Shown here: in pieces, positions 23,095-33,956 of the stretch | Position numbering within the stretch: position 1 is the first letter of the stretch | Layout: each line of letters begins with the position of its first letter | NCBI GenBank assembly: GCA_036429605.1 | Contig: CM071590.1 | Span: forward strand, 2,666,001 to 2,730,000 | DNA from: Cladobotryum mycophilum | Taxonomy: Eukaryota > Ascomycota > Sordariomycetes > Hypocreales > Hypocreaceae | Direction: 5' to 3' | DNA length: 64,000 nt | The notes under the pieces: generated by a model | The model's input: the letters and a program-made list of their open reading frames with translations, nothing else | Told to the model about the DNA's origin: nothing | Databases searched by the model: none | Translations under genes and position numbers: made by a program

Positions 23095-24261
23095 CACGTC
23101 GACAACTAAAGAAGTAAAAGAGCAAAACGATATAAAAAAACGGAGATGACGATGATTTTTTTCTTTTTTCTTAAAGAGACGCAAAGAGAAAGTACAGAAG
23201 AGACGGTCAGTTAAAGATGTAGTGCTAGATAGACGCTATCTAGAGAGACTTTGTTCCCATGTCTTTTGTTGTTTTTGTCTTGTGATGATGATAACGAATT
23301 GCATACCTTTATCAGATGGCATGTATCAAGATGGATGATCATCTAGATGCCATGCTGACAAGAGCTTAATATGGACTTCGCTCGTCAGCCGGATCGGCAT
23401 CAACACATTGACCATCCCACGTTTTAAGGGTTACCAAGCGGTAAGTACCGAGTACAAGGGTCCAAAGTACAGTACCCAGTACCTACTAGGTAGGTACCCA
23501 GCACTCAGTACCGAGCAGGTAGCAGGTAGCAGGTACGGTACCTCGGCAGAGCGTTAGGCATTGTTCTGGTAGTTGCTCTTCTTGCCCAAGGAAGCTGCGC
23601 CCCCAAAGCGTCATCCAATGATTCCGAGTCCAGACTCTCACTCTCTCCCTCTCCTTCTCTCTCATATTTTGACGTTGCAATGCAGGGCAGCAGCCGTGCC
23701 TTCCCTTACAGCGCCACCGAACGCGATTAACGACGGTCCCTCAAAGTCCCGTTACATTAAGGGGTTTCACTTTTTTCTCTCTCCTTCTATTACTGCTGCT
23801 AATTGCTATCTATCGCTACTGAGAGTGTGTCGATCTCTGGAGCTCCATCATTTATTATTTATTATTTATTCTGCTCCTCTGGTCTGGTCATCGTATGCGT
23901 TGATCCAAATCGCTACTGGCATTTTCGAACGTGGCCCATCATCCATCTATCAAAAAAGCAAGCATAAAATCGAAATCAAAACCATTGACCGGGCCATCCG
24001 CTCAGCCGCAACAAACGACACATTTCTTGGCCAAGTTTCACGTAACAAGATAATAGAGCTCCCGATACAATCCGGTTCGGCCATGGAGAGATAGCCCATT
24101 GAGAAGGAAGGGAAAAGCGCTGCATATCAAACAAAGAAGCAAACAAACAAACAAACAAACAAACATATCCGCAGTTATTCTGCTCAACTAATACAACCCT
24201 TGTCATTCTTCACTTCCACGAGCATCCCTCCCTTGATACGCGCAGCAGCTCTACGATCCAA
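23095..24261. other. Intergenic spacer before TVP38
   Basis: No gene recognised. The stretch 23430-23545 is densely packed with GTACC, TACCTA and GGTACC words, and an AAAC repeat lies at 24141-24164 in the probable TVP38 leader. Confidence 0.5.
24141..24164 (+). repeat. (AAAC)6 repeat
   Basis: Six AAAC units about 100 bases upstream of the TVP38 start, probably transcribed in its leader. Confidence 0.9.
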
Positions 24262-25510
24262 ATGTCATATAATAACCGACAACTCACCTCTCACAACAAT
24301 AACAACAATAAACGTGACGATTCCAACATGAGGTTATCATCGTCGCCGAATTCGTCGTCCGCCTCACCCTCCCCCTCGCCTTCCCCGACCATTTCTCGAT
24401 TCCCAACCCCTGGGTCGCAACGATGGACTCGACATAGCAGAAACTCGAGCGGTCGCCTCTCCATGGGCGTATCGCGCACAAATTCCATGGGGATGCAGAC
24501 GGAGGGCACATTTCTGGATAAGGTATATGACATAGCCATGCATTGGGCTCAGAAAGGGTTGGCGATATACGAGTCGCTGTCGCCGCTGCAACGCGCCATA
24601 TTGCTCGCGATAGGACTGGTGCTAGGGACGCTCGTCATTCTCATCCTGGTCTATTCTGAAGCTTTATTCACATGGCTCGCTACCATATCCAAGACATGGC
24701 GCCAGATCCCCGGCGGTTGGCTCATCAACATTGCCCTGATTATGGCCACATCCTTCCCACCCATCATTGGATACTCGACCGCCAACACCATCGCCGGTTT
24801 CGTCTACGGATTCCCGGCCGGATGGCCAATTGCTGCTTCAGCGTCCATTGCTGGAAGCTTGATTGCTTTCGTTGCATGCCGGACCGTCCTGAGCAACCAC
24901 ATCAACAGGCTGGTCGGCAATGACCCCCGCTTCGTTGCCCTGGGACAGGTGTTGCGCCAGGATGGACTCTTGTACCTGACTGGCATTCGCTTCTGCCCGC
25001 TTCCTTTCTCTCTGAGCAATGGCTTCCTTGCAACCATCCCGAGTATCACCCCATCAGCGTTCGCGCTCTCTACTGCCATCTCAACGTAGGTTCCCCCGTT
25101 CATTCCCGACTTGTTCAAAATCCCAGTGCTAACCAATTCAATACAGGCCTAAGCTCCTAATCCATGTCTTCATCGGCAGTCAAATGGCTGTCCTGGCCGA
25201 AAAAGGCGACAAGATGCCCCTCCGCGACAAGCTCGTCAACTACGCCAGCATCGCAGTCGGCGGCATCATCGGCGCTGCGGCCGGTTTCATCATCTACCGA
25301 CGCACCCTCGCCCGCGCCGCCGAGCTATCCAGAGAAGAAGCGTTTGCCGATACGGAGGCCGGTGAGGGCGGCTACGAGGATACCGAGGAAAATACACTGA
25401 TGGACCCGGAGGATGCGGCAGACATCATGGGCGATGACGATGTCTCTCTTTGGGATACACAAGTTGATGATTGGGACGAGAGGCCTCATGGCAGCGATGC
25501 TAAAAAGTAG
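24262..25510 (+). CDS. TVP38: Golgi membrane protein TVP38 (SNARE-associated/VTT domain)
   Basis: Integral membrane protein of Tlg2-type late-Golgi vesicles; the VTT/DedA-like superfamily is linked to lipid scrambling and vesicle traffic. Exons are 24262-25085 and 25147-25510, giving 395 residues. A Ser/Asn-rich cytosolic N-terminus of about 95 residues precedes TM helices at about 110-132 and 153-172. The family core follows: a glycine-rich re-entrant segment (FVYGFPAGWPIAASASIAGS) and the motif GIRFCPLPFSLSNGF near 241-255. The last helix (NYASIAVGGIIGAAAGFIIY) leads to an acidic tail. Length and motifs match fungal TVP38. The next gene converges from the right. Confidence 0.93.
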
Positions 25511-26000
25511 AGTTCACATCTTTGATATTAACTAGGGGGTTTAACTAGGGAGGGATGATATGAAGCCATATATTTGGCGGCTTTTATGCACTGGTATATA
25601 CACATGGGCATTTTATGACATATAGATGGATGGTCTCATATCTCAAGGGAAGTTGGTGGGTGGTTGACTTTGGAGCCTTCGAATAGATGCCATGTTTCTT
25701 TTTTGGGAGGAAATTGCTTAGAGCGGATAGATCTAAAATGTCATTGTATTGAAACCCATCGTGCGATCCTCATCATGTGAATATGGTTATCATGAAACTG
25801 TTGAGCTCCTTCTACTAAGAATAATTGTATACATCGATTAATAGTAAATAAATAATGTTTCCCTGAACCCGACTGTTCTTTCGACCAATCCCAACGCCAA
25901 CGCTAAAAGAAAAACAAGAAGAAAACAAGCTCTTGAGTCTGAAAATGAGAAGGAAAAAATCATATCATCATAATTGAAAGGTTGAATCAACTGAAGTCGG
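25511..26000. other. Convergent 3' spacer TVP38/hypothetical
   Basis: AT-rich 3' flanks of two converging genes, with no supported ORF. Confidence 0.6.
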
Positions 26001-27724
26001 TCATTGAGTTCGTTGATATTGATTCATGAAATGGATAGCCTGTTCCATTGGATATCCGATAAACACAGGGCCGGTAAAGATCATCTGCGGGACGCCTGGA
26101 GCCGCCTTTGACGCTTCCGGGTTGATGAATGTGGGCTGCGGTGGAGTATGCGGCATGTGAGGAACCGTCTCTTTGGCCAAACTCAGGGATGGTGGTGGTG
26201 GCTCTTGGGGGCTTTGGGGGGCAGGACCATCATTTGTCTGTTGCTCGATGTGAGGGTTCAAGCCAGCAAATGCAGAAAGGTTGCCATGATCAAAAGGGCA
26301 TTTCCTTGGTTCAGCTTCGATAGGAGTCCGAGTGCTCTGGGTGGGACTGGGCATTCGTACTGGGGCAGGCGGCGGTGACATGGGATGGTCGGCATCGTTG
26401 CCCGAGGGCTCGTACAGGGGAACCGAGATGCCCCAGGGTCGACTTGGTGATTCTCCCACTCGGACCTCCTTAAGGGGTCGGTCAAAGCGGCTTTGTCGGT
26501 CATCATCATCCGCCTCGGTGGGAGCTTCGTGTGTAGCGTCCGGGCCTGCATTGGCACTGACATCTTGCGCCCAGCTTTCTACTCTGTCGTCGGATGCCCT
26601 GGTCGCATTGCTAGGACGACGGCCTTGCTCATCTTCAGGCAACATGGGCTTATGCAGTTGGCTCAGATCCTCAATCATGCTCACTATGTTACCATACTTG
26701 GAATCCAGCTTCTTGATTTGATCCTCGTTGCGCTGATATCGTCGCAGGCAAACTTCATGACTGCGGGGGAGCTCATGTTTGTGCGTTTCAACGTAATGAG
26801 CAATCTCTTCTGGAGAATGCTTGTCTATGAATCGGATTGGACATTTGCTGGCCTGGGCGCCATTCACGGATGCTGAGTCTTCGAACATGGCGGCACAAAT
26901 GGGATCTTCAGAGGTGATGGGAGGGTCGAGGTCACGCCCATTTTCAGGTTGCGCTTCCGCATCTTCCGGGTCATTTGCAGCGGCATCCTTAGAAAAGGGA
27001 CACTGCAGGTTGCCCTTCCTCCCCTCGACAGTAAAGTCTTGTTCGAGAGCAGTCGACATTGATGTTTCTACGAGCGAAGTATGCGACATTGTATCCCTGG
27101 TGGAGGCAGTTGTTTTACTAGCTTCACCGAGCGAGGCCAGTTTGCTTGCGGCTCGGCGTCCGTCACGGATGATGAGAGCGACTTGATGTTGGGAGTGCAA
27201 AGAAGCTCGCTTGGGGAGTGGCACGGGCGAAGTGTCATCAACGGAAGTGTGGACAGGAAGCTGCAGCTTCGCCAGCGTTTCTGCTATCTCTGGAGCCGCC
27301 GGCGCATATTTGTCGGCCAAGTATTGGAACTATAAGTGAGGCAGTGTGTTAGTTGATGCCCGACCATGTTGAGAGGTGTTTTTTCATTTGACAGAAAAAG
27401 ATACAAGCAAAACAAGGTTATAATCAGAATCATAAAAAGTTTTCGGTCTCGGCAGAAGAACTTGGATGTCAACTGCTCTTGATCTAGAGCTAATGATATT
27501 TCATCATGTTTGAAGGCTTTCCCGGGTGCTCCGGTGTCGGCAGGGGGAAAAAATCAAAGGGGAAAAGAAAAGGAAAAAAGGAAACTCAAGCTATAGCTTA
27601 CCTGCTCGTGAGCGAAGCGTAGTTTGTGTTCCAAAACCGTCTTGCGATCAGCTAAGACCTGAACCTCATCTGCAAGGGCATTGAATGCATCTGATACGGT
27701 CTGTGTGAGATGAGAATATTCCAT
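26001..27724 (-). CDS. Conserved fungal protein with three Cys-Pro motifs, unknown function
   Basis: I do not recognise a named function. Exons are 27602-27724 and 26001-27329, separated by a long 272-nt intron; the product is 483 residues. Residues 1-60 form an amphipathic helix suited to a coiled coil (MEYSHLTQTVSDAF onwards). The middle is polar and acidic, and the last 130 residues are Pro-rich. Three short cysteine motifs stand out: LQCPFSK, SKCPIRFIDKHSPEEIA and RKCPFDHG. A helical block HELPRSHEVCLRRYQRNEDQ with GNIVSMIEDLSQLHKPMLP looks like the conserved core. Cys-Pro dipeptides resemble heme-regulatory motifs, which is only a hypothesis. The exon junction (FAHEQ/FQYLADKY) is in phase with good GTAAGC and TAG signals. 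Confidence 0.82.
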
Positions 27725-28825
27725 GCCTGATGGCCAGACTGATGTTTGACAAAGGGGAGAAGGAAAGGAAAGGAAAAGAGAGACGGAGAGAAGGAGAAGA
27801 AAAAGAATTTAAAGAGAAGAGAAAGAAATGCTGCAGGTGAAGGAGCGAAGCATTTTAACTGGCTCAAGCGGGGCGACGCTGTACCTGATTTGTTGGCTGA
27901 GCCTCAAAAAGTTACAAGAGGGAGTACGGAGTACATGCTTGGAGGTACCAGGAACTGGTGGAGCTGGAATGAATCGGAATGATTCGTCAGCAGCGGGTAA
28001 ATACCGGTTTATTGAGTCTATCGCTGAGATATTGTCATTGTCATCGTTATCTCTATCTACCTATTTAGGTACTTGGTTAGGTACTAGGTAGCACAGAGAG
28101 CGCTTATCTCTGATTATAGGGTAGTCATTTAACACTCCCATGGATGCTAATCTGAAGGAATGCTCATGATTCAAGGAATGGAATTTAAAATGACCATCTT
28201 ACCTCCTAGGGCTTGCGATGGAATAGTTTATATGTCTACTATATGTATGTGCTCATCCTATACTATTACTGCCTGGTACTTGTGGCATAATGATATATAG
28301 TAAAAGTTTATTGCTTAGAGTAAGACGTAATGCTCTTTCTACCCATCTAGGCAGTCGGGGGTATTTCTACAGATCATTGTTCTGCTGCAGGATCAAAAAG
28401 CATAGATAGGTGTATGTAGTGTATGTACTCTTACACACTTTAGGTAAGTCGGCACGCCCCCATAGCGCCAATCGGTAGCATCGATAGCAATCGCTGTGGA
28501 CCGCTAAGACATGGCTCGTAACGGCACATCCTCAGCCTTATACTTGACTCCATTGGATGGGATAACGTATGCATTTGCATGTAAGTCCTACCAGCCGTTT
28601 TGCAGACCGCCAGGTCAGAAAGTTACAAACTTAAGACATTAACCCCCCCCCTTCCTCTCCTCCATCCGTCCCGGTTGAGAGAGGCATCAATCGCATCATC
28701 ACTCGTCTCACATACCTGCTACTAGTAGTAGAGTAGAGACAATCAACCCCTCTCTCTACCCTCCTCTTCCTACTACCCCTCCAATTCACCACCATCACCA
28801 CCATCACCACCCCTCGTCCTTCGCC
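27725..28825. other. Divergent promoter region
   Basis: The left part is purine-rich leader of the hypothetical gene; the centre (28100-28450) is AT-rich; the right part is a C/T-rich leader of the peptidase gene. It contains several TACCTA/TAGGTA words near 28060-28090. No gene is supported. Confidence 0.5.
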
Positions 28826-30262
28826 ATGGCCCTATCACTCCAAGAACCAGAAATTCTCGCCGCCGAGCTCATCAGCAGAAAGGAACATGTCGTCCCCGGC
28901 CAGCTCCTCGTCACCGAGTTCTTCTTCCAAGTCCCGCTAGACCACCGCAACCCCTCCGCCGGCACAATCACCCTCTTCGGCCGCAGCGCAACCAAGCATG
29001 AGGTTCCCATATTCGCCCCCGATGAGCCGTCGTCCCCCAAGCCTTACTTGGTCTACCTCGAGGGAGGCCCCGGCTTTGGGAACCGGGAGCCACAAGATCA
29101 TCCTCTCACCAGGCCGGCCCTCGCCCGAGGCTATCAGGTGCTCTATCTCGACCACCGCGGCGTGGGCTTGAGCACCCCGGTGTCGGCGGAGATGCTCGCT
29201 CGCATCCCCGGAGGCAGTGGCCCTGATGCCGCAGACGTCCAGGCCAAGTACCTCGAGCACATGCGACAAGACAATACCGTCCGCGACTGCGAGGCCGTTC
29301 GCAAGTGCCTTACCAAGGATTGGCCAGAGCATAAGACTCCCTGGTCCATATTCGGCCAGTCCTACGGAGGTTTCATCAGCATCTCTTACCTCTCCCTCCA
29401 CCCAAAGGGTCTGCGCGAAGTCTACCTCACCGGTGGATTGGCTCCCGTCGGCAAGACGCCCGACCAGGTCTACGAGGCCACTTTCCGCAAGACGATTGAG
29501 CGCAACGTTGCTTACTTTAGCAAGTTCCCGGAGGATGCCGAGATCCTTGGCCAACTTGCTACCTATATCCAGCAAAATGGCGGCGGGAGTGGCATCCCGC
29601 TGCCCGCTGGCGGCTTTTTGACCGTCCCTCGCCTGCTCACCCTTGGTATTCGACTTGGCTACCACGGCGGTGTCGACCATGTTCACAGCACCCTTGTGCA
29701 ACTCAAAGCATCGCTCGACCAGCATGGCTTCTTCAACAGGCCTTCCCTCTCCATCCTTGAAGGCGTCATCCCCTTCGACACAAACATCATCTACGCCATC
29801 CTTCATGAGGCCATCTACTGCGACGGTCTAACATCCAACTGGGCAGCCAACCGAGTAGGCGGAAATCTCCAAGAGTTTCAATGGCTCAATCTAGATGCCC
29901 CTCCTATCACATCAACCTCGGACCAACACCTCTTCTTCTCTGGCGAAATGGTTTTCCCCTTTCACTTCGACACATACCCGGAGCTCATCCCTCTCAAGGC
30001 CGCCGCCGAGAAGCTCGCTACAAAGTCTGATTGGCCAGCGCTCTACGACCAGGACCAGCTCCGCAAGAACGAGGTCCCCGTGTATGCCGTGTCCTACATA
30101 GAGGACATGTTTGTCGAGTACGAGCTTGCCAGGGACACTGCCAGGATGATCAAGGGCACCAAGACGTTTGAGACGAACGTCATGTATCACACAGCTCTGC
30201 AGGCCAAGGGAGAGGAGGTTATAACGGCTCTCTTCAATCTCAGAGATGATACCCTCGATTGA
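28826..30262 (+). CDS. Proline iminopeptidase-like alpha/beta hydrolase (family S33)
   Basis: Intronless gene for a 478-residue enzyme predicted to release N-terminal proline from peptides. The oxyanion-hole loop EGGPG is at residues 79-83, followed by LDHRGVGLS (108-116). The nucleophile elbow GQSYGG has Ser179. The start codon sits in a CGCCATGG context and gives a normal N-terminus without a signal peptide, so the enzyme should be cytosolic. Length fits fungal prolyl aminopeptidases, which are larger than bacterial ones because of a bigger cap domain. The acid and His of the triad should lie in the last 120 residues; DMFVEYE (about 429-435) and MYHT (about 453-456) are candidates. The substrate is inferred from family. 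Confidence 0.9.
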   Translation: MALSLQEPEILAAELISRKEHVVPGQLLVTEFFFQVPLDHRNPSAGTITLFGRSATKHEVPIFAPDEPSSPKPYLVYLEGGPGFGNREPQDHPLTRPALARGYQVLYLDHRGVGLSTPVSAEMLARIPGGSGPDAADVQAKYLEHMRQDNTVRDCEAVRKCLTKDWPEHKTPWSIFGQSYGGFISISYLSLHPKGLREVYLTGGLAPVGKTPDQVYEATFRKTIERNVAYFSKFPEDAEILGQLATYIQQNGGGSGIPLPAGGFLTVPRLLTLGIRLGYHGGVDHVHSTLVQLKASLDQHGFFNRPSLSILEGVIPFDTNIIYAILHEAIYCDGLTSNWAANRVGGNLQEFQWLNLDAPPITSTSDQHLFFSGEMVFPFHFDTYPELIPLKAAAEKLATKSDWPALYDQDQLRKNEVPVYAVSYIEDMFVEYELARDTARMIKGTKTFETNVMYHTALQAKGEEVITALFNLRDDTLD

Positions 30263-30579
30263 TTGATTAGTTGATCATGTGGTTAATGATTTGGAAAGAT
30301 GGATAATGCAAAAAACGGTATAGAACATATGATAGATTTGGGCACGATTTACTACAATAGAAGTTCGGTTATAATGCCTTTTTAGTCGGTCCATGTTTAA
30401 TATCGCCATGTTCGTAAAATCCCATGTTCCAAACGCCAATATGCCATTCTATGATTTGCCTTCATTCCAAATGCCAAGTCTCGATTCATAACAAGGTCGT
30501 AAAGGTATATGTTGCTAGGGATAAACCATTCCAAATGATGTTGTTTTCAAGCTTCGTTTGATTGTGAACATGACGTGTG
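30263..30579. other. Convergent 3' spacer peptidase/helicase
   Basis: Short AT-rich 3' flanks; nothing else is seen. Confidence 0.6.
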
Positions 30580-33500
30580 CTACTCCACGGCCATTTCTGC
30601 TTGTAGCTGTACTTCTGTGACGGGGGTTAGAATGACCTTCAAGTAATCAGGGTACTCGTCTTGTTACTTACGCCACAACCTGTTGGCCGATGCCGAAATC
30701 ACGCTTGCCTTTGCCAGGAGCTTCTCCTCGTACTTCTCACTATCTTTGCCTTTCACCCGTATCTTGTTGGGCTGGGCCTGCATCAAAATAGGAACCAGTT
30801 CGGTGGGATCGGCGTTTGCTATCGCGCCAACAGAGCGGTATCCATTCTCCCAGAAGACTCGGCTGCGGAAACTGTTAGGATTATTGGCATTTGGATTGAT
30901 GTTTGCTCGCTCACGCTGTTCGGCTTTTGACGAATGGTATCTTGGCCAGGGATAACAGGTCTGTCCTCGCCCCCGCCATCAATCTATCCGAAAAGTGATC
31001 CAGAGCTGCTGCCATTACGCTATGCATCATCATTAGTCTTCATCGTCACATCAAATCCTCCCCGGTGTGCTTACCCCCATCCCATGTGCTCGCAAAACTT
31101 GATCATCCCCGCTGCGAAGCCCTGGCATGTCTGCGACAGGGTCTGAGCAGAACCCCGTGGCGTGTCATACTTTCGTGCCACCACATGTATCGGCATCTCG
31201 TTGCACAAGTCTCGCAATTGAAAAGCGAGGTAGAAGCGACGGTATACACGAGCTAGATCCTTCTCCTCTTGTGTGCTTTCCTTAAGCGCAGCCCCTTGCG
31301 CCCTATGGTAACATTAGTACATCGCACGAAAAGGAGTTGGGGGCAGCAAACTTACAGCCTGAGAACCGCAGTTGGTTTGATCCCTAGAAAGCTAAGAACT
31401 CGGAGCCCGCTCTCATCCAACTGGTCCATCTCATTGCGAAACACCTGCCAGTTGACAGTCACACCAAAGTCCTGGACTGGAGTAAAGACATATAAAATAT
31501 GCATTTCTCCGTCCATGACAAATGCTCGCAACGTCTTTGTAAGTTCTGCATGAATGAAGATCCCGTCAAAGGGGTCAACAGATGAAGCCACGATAGCTTT
31601 GCCCAACTGTGTGGGTGCGAAATTGGAGTGAGAGTCACGAACTATGAGACCCATATTATGGATCTCCTCTAAGCCGGATTTCAGACATTCTTCTACAAAC
31701 TCTCGATCATGTGTGTAGCTCAAAAGAGATTTGGTGAAATAGTCTTGAAGTGACTCGTGACTAGTCGCCAGGCGAACCGCAATAACTTCTAATATCGCCC
31801 TTTTCGGCTGGTTAGCGGATGCTATAGTCTGGCACGAGCGCATCACATACCTCTGAACTCTCTTGTTTTCAGTATTGATGCAACTTATGACTTCCGGTAT
31901 ATCTGCATATACGAGATCCAAGACATGCTCAAGATCATCCTCACGGCAGCATAGATACGTTTCGCCTACCGGTGCCTTTCCCTGTCTGCCGGCTCGGCCT
32001 CTCATTTGCCTCAGCATGGCCGGGCCAACAAAGTCGCGTCCCATTTTTGCGTTGTGGAGAATTACCCTCCGTGCAGGGCTATTATGATGAGCTACAATTT
32101 CTTCGATTTGATAGAGACTTGACTGCTTACAGATTGATACCAGCAGCTAAGCTGCAGGTCGCAACGCACACTAGAATGACACCGTTATCATAAGCAGCAG
32201 CAATCAGATCTCTCTCTTCACTAGTCAAACCGGCCTATTGAATTAGCTTGGAATAACAATATCTAGACATATTCTTACATCTCAATCTCCAATTAGTCTA
32301 TTGAACTTGCTAATAGTCACAGTTTGTGTAGTACTTACGATGAAACGCGACCCCATATAAGACTGCTTCTTCAAGAACAGGATCAACACCAGTACTGAGA
32401 CTTTGCAGTTCTCCCAGCAAGTCCATCCTCTTCTCCAGAGTGGCAGGATCGAGTTCATGGGGTTGTGGCATGACTCGACTAATCAGACGAGCATCTGACT
32501 CGCAGATTCCCCGGCTGCCAGCAAACACCAGGGCACCAAATCCCATCGAGGCTGTCTCGTGAGCCAGTGCAACTACAGCGTTGAGAACCGGATCGCCAAA
32601 TTCTTTGTGAACGGAGCCTTGGATGCGCCTCACTAGAGCCGGTGTACCTTTTGCCAGATCCTGTGCATTTAGTTGCATTCTAAACAGGAATCCATTGTTG
32701 AAGGTCTTGTAAATCTTGCCGTCACATACCAAGTGCTCCTCAATTGGCACCGGTCTGTATCTAGTCTCGTATGAGTGGGCATTGAGCCACTTCGCAACGA
32801 GATTCGCATTCTGACATGTAAGAAACCACAAAGTCTTTGTAAGTTATTTGAGGACATACCGGAAGGGTCGCACTCATTCCAATTATTTGAATTGGCTGCT
32901 CTAAACTCAGCAACTTGGTAGCTATCAGTTCGAGGAGATACCCTCGATGATCATCATCTATCATGTGTAGCTCATCCAGGACAACCGCCCGTAGTTCTGA
33001 TACTGAGCAGTCTTCAATGGCAGTATTTATCAACATATTTGCCTGGGAAAGCTGATCAGCTGAAAAATCATCCTATCGGGTAATTAAAGCACACCTTTTC
33101 CAGCGTGCAGATGCCAATGTCAAAGTCCTGCCAAGTTGATCTAATCTTTCCGCCTCCGAAAAAGCCAATTACTTTGATAGAGTCATGATCAGCACGCTTT
33201 CTCCATATGCTCTGTTTCTCCTGGGTCGCGGTGTCTGTATTGACACGCATCCCTTCGACCAGGTTACGGAGCCAGCGAACTTTCTCCTGAACTAGAGCAA
33301 CATAAGGGAGAATTAAGAGAGCTTTAGTGCCCGGTTCTTCCATTATTCTCTTCAACATGAGCACTGGGCATCAATCAGCTACTGGAACCCCAATCCATTG
33401 CAGGTTCGTATAGCTTACAATCAGCCACCAAGGACTTTCCGCCACCAGTGGGGGCACAATACACCAAATTCTTGGATCCATTCAGTAAGCCGGGCCCCTT

Positions 33501-33956
33501 GAGGCAATTTTTCTGCCAGGGGTAAATTTGCTTAATGCCAAGGGAAGCAAAATTACTGACGAGCTGGGTCGGAAGACCATAGATGGGGTGAGCAAGATCT
33601 AATTCGGGATCCACAGACGAAGAGGGTGTGGATGCAAACACTCTTCGCTGGGAATACTCGGACAGTTCTTTCGGGGCATTTGGATTGGAATTTGGAGTGA
33701 CAATATTGCTAGCAGACAGCCTAGCGGGCGTAAGGGGCAGATTGATAGCCCGCTGAAAGCGAACAGGGCCTTGCGAAGCAGGTGCAGGACCCGCAATAGA
33801 ACGAGCAGCAGATGCGAGGTCTTTCTGGTCAGAATCATTGAGGCTGGTCGACCAACTCCTTTTTTGCCCGGCAACCGATGGAGGAGCAAGTGGTGTCTGC
33901 CGTTCTTGAGCCGCCTGCATGCTCGTTTTGTGCATAAGGCCCTTCATGTTTTCCAT
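30580..33956 (-). CDS. HELQ-like superfamily 2 DNA repair helicase, with a predicted 2-nt microexon
   Basis: Predicted 3'-5' DNA helicase of the HELQ/Pol-theta-helicase (Hel308) family acting at stalled forks and crosslinks. No polymerase domain follows, so it is HELQ-type rather than full Pol theta. Eleven exons: 33419-33956, 33095-33363, 32860-33042, 32339-32810, 32279-32280, 32131-32234, 31356-32078, 31075-31302, 30915-31019, 30672-30862, 30580-30614; total 949 residues. Motifs: Walker A APTGGGKS (168-175), DELHMIDD, GMSATLP, FHHAGLTSEER, and QMRGRAGRQGK (motif VI). A winged-helix/ratchet region and a helix-hairpin-helix-like C-terminus (ARVFWENGYRSVGAIANADP) follow. The 2-nt exon is required to encode the conserved HH in HHAGL; no single-intron alternative leaves an open frame. 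TCACGTGA-type sites lie upstream. Confidence 0.9.
32279..32280 (-). other. Predicted 2-nt microexon (AT) of HELQ-like gene
   Basis: The dinucleotide is flanked upstream by an AG acceptor with a GACTAAT branch site and downstream by a GTAAGA donor. Introns of 58 nt (32281-32338) and 44 nt (32235-32278) result. Joining C+AT+GCC restores FHHAGL and makes the whole coding length divisible by three. Confidence 0.6.

Noticed and set aside
28937..29806. 289-codon minus-strand frame opposite the peptidase
   Set aside because: Antisense shadow of a GC3-rich single-exon gene; the translated product has no recognisable motif.
32310..32338. Reading the helicase exon straight on past FHR to the stop at 32310
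   Set aside because: It truncates the enzyme before motifs IV-VI, which are clearly encoded downstream in frame.
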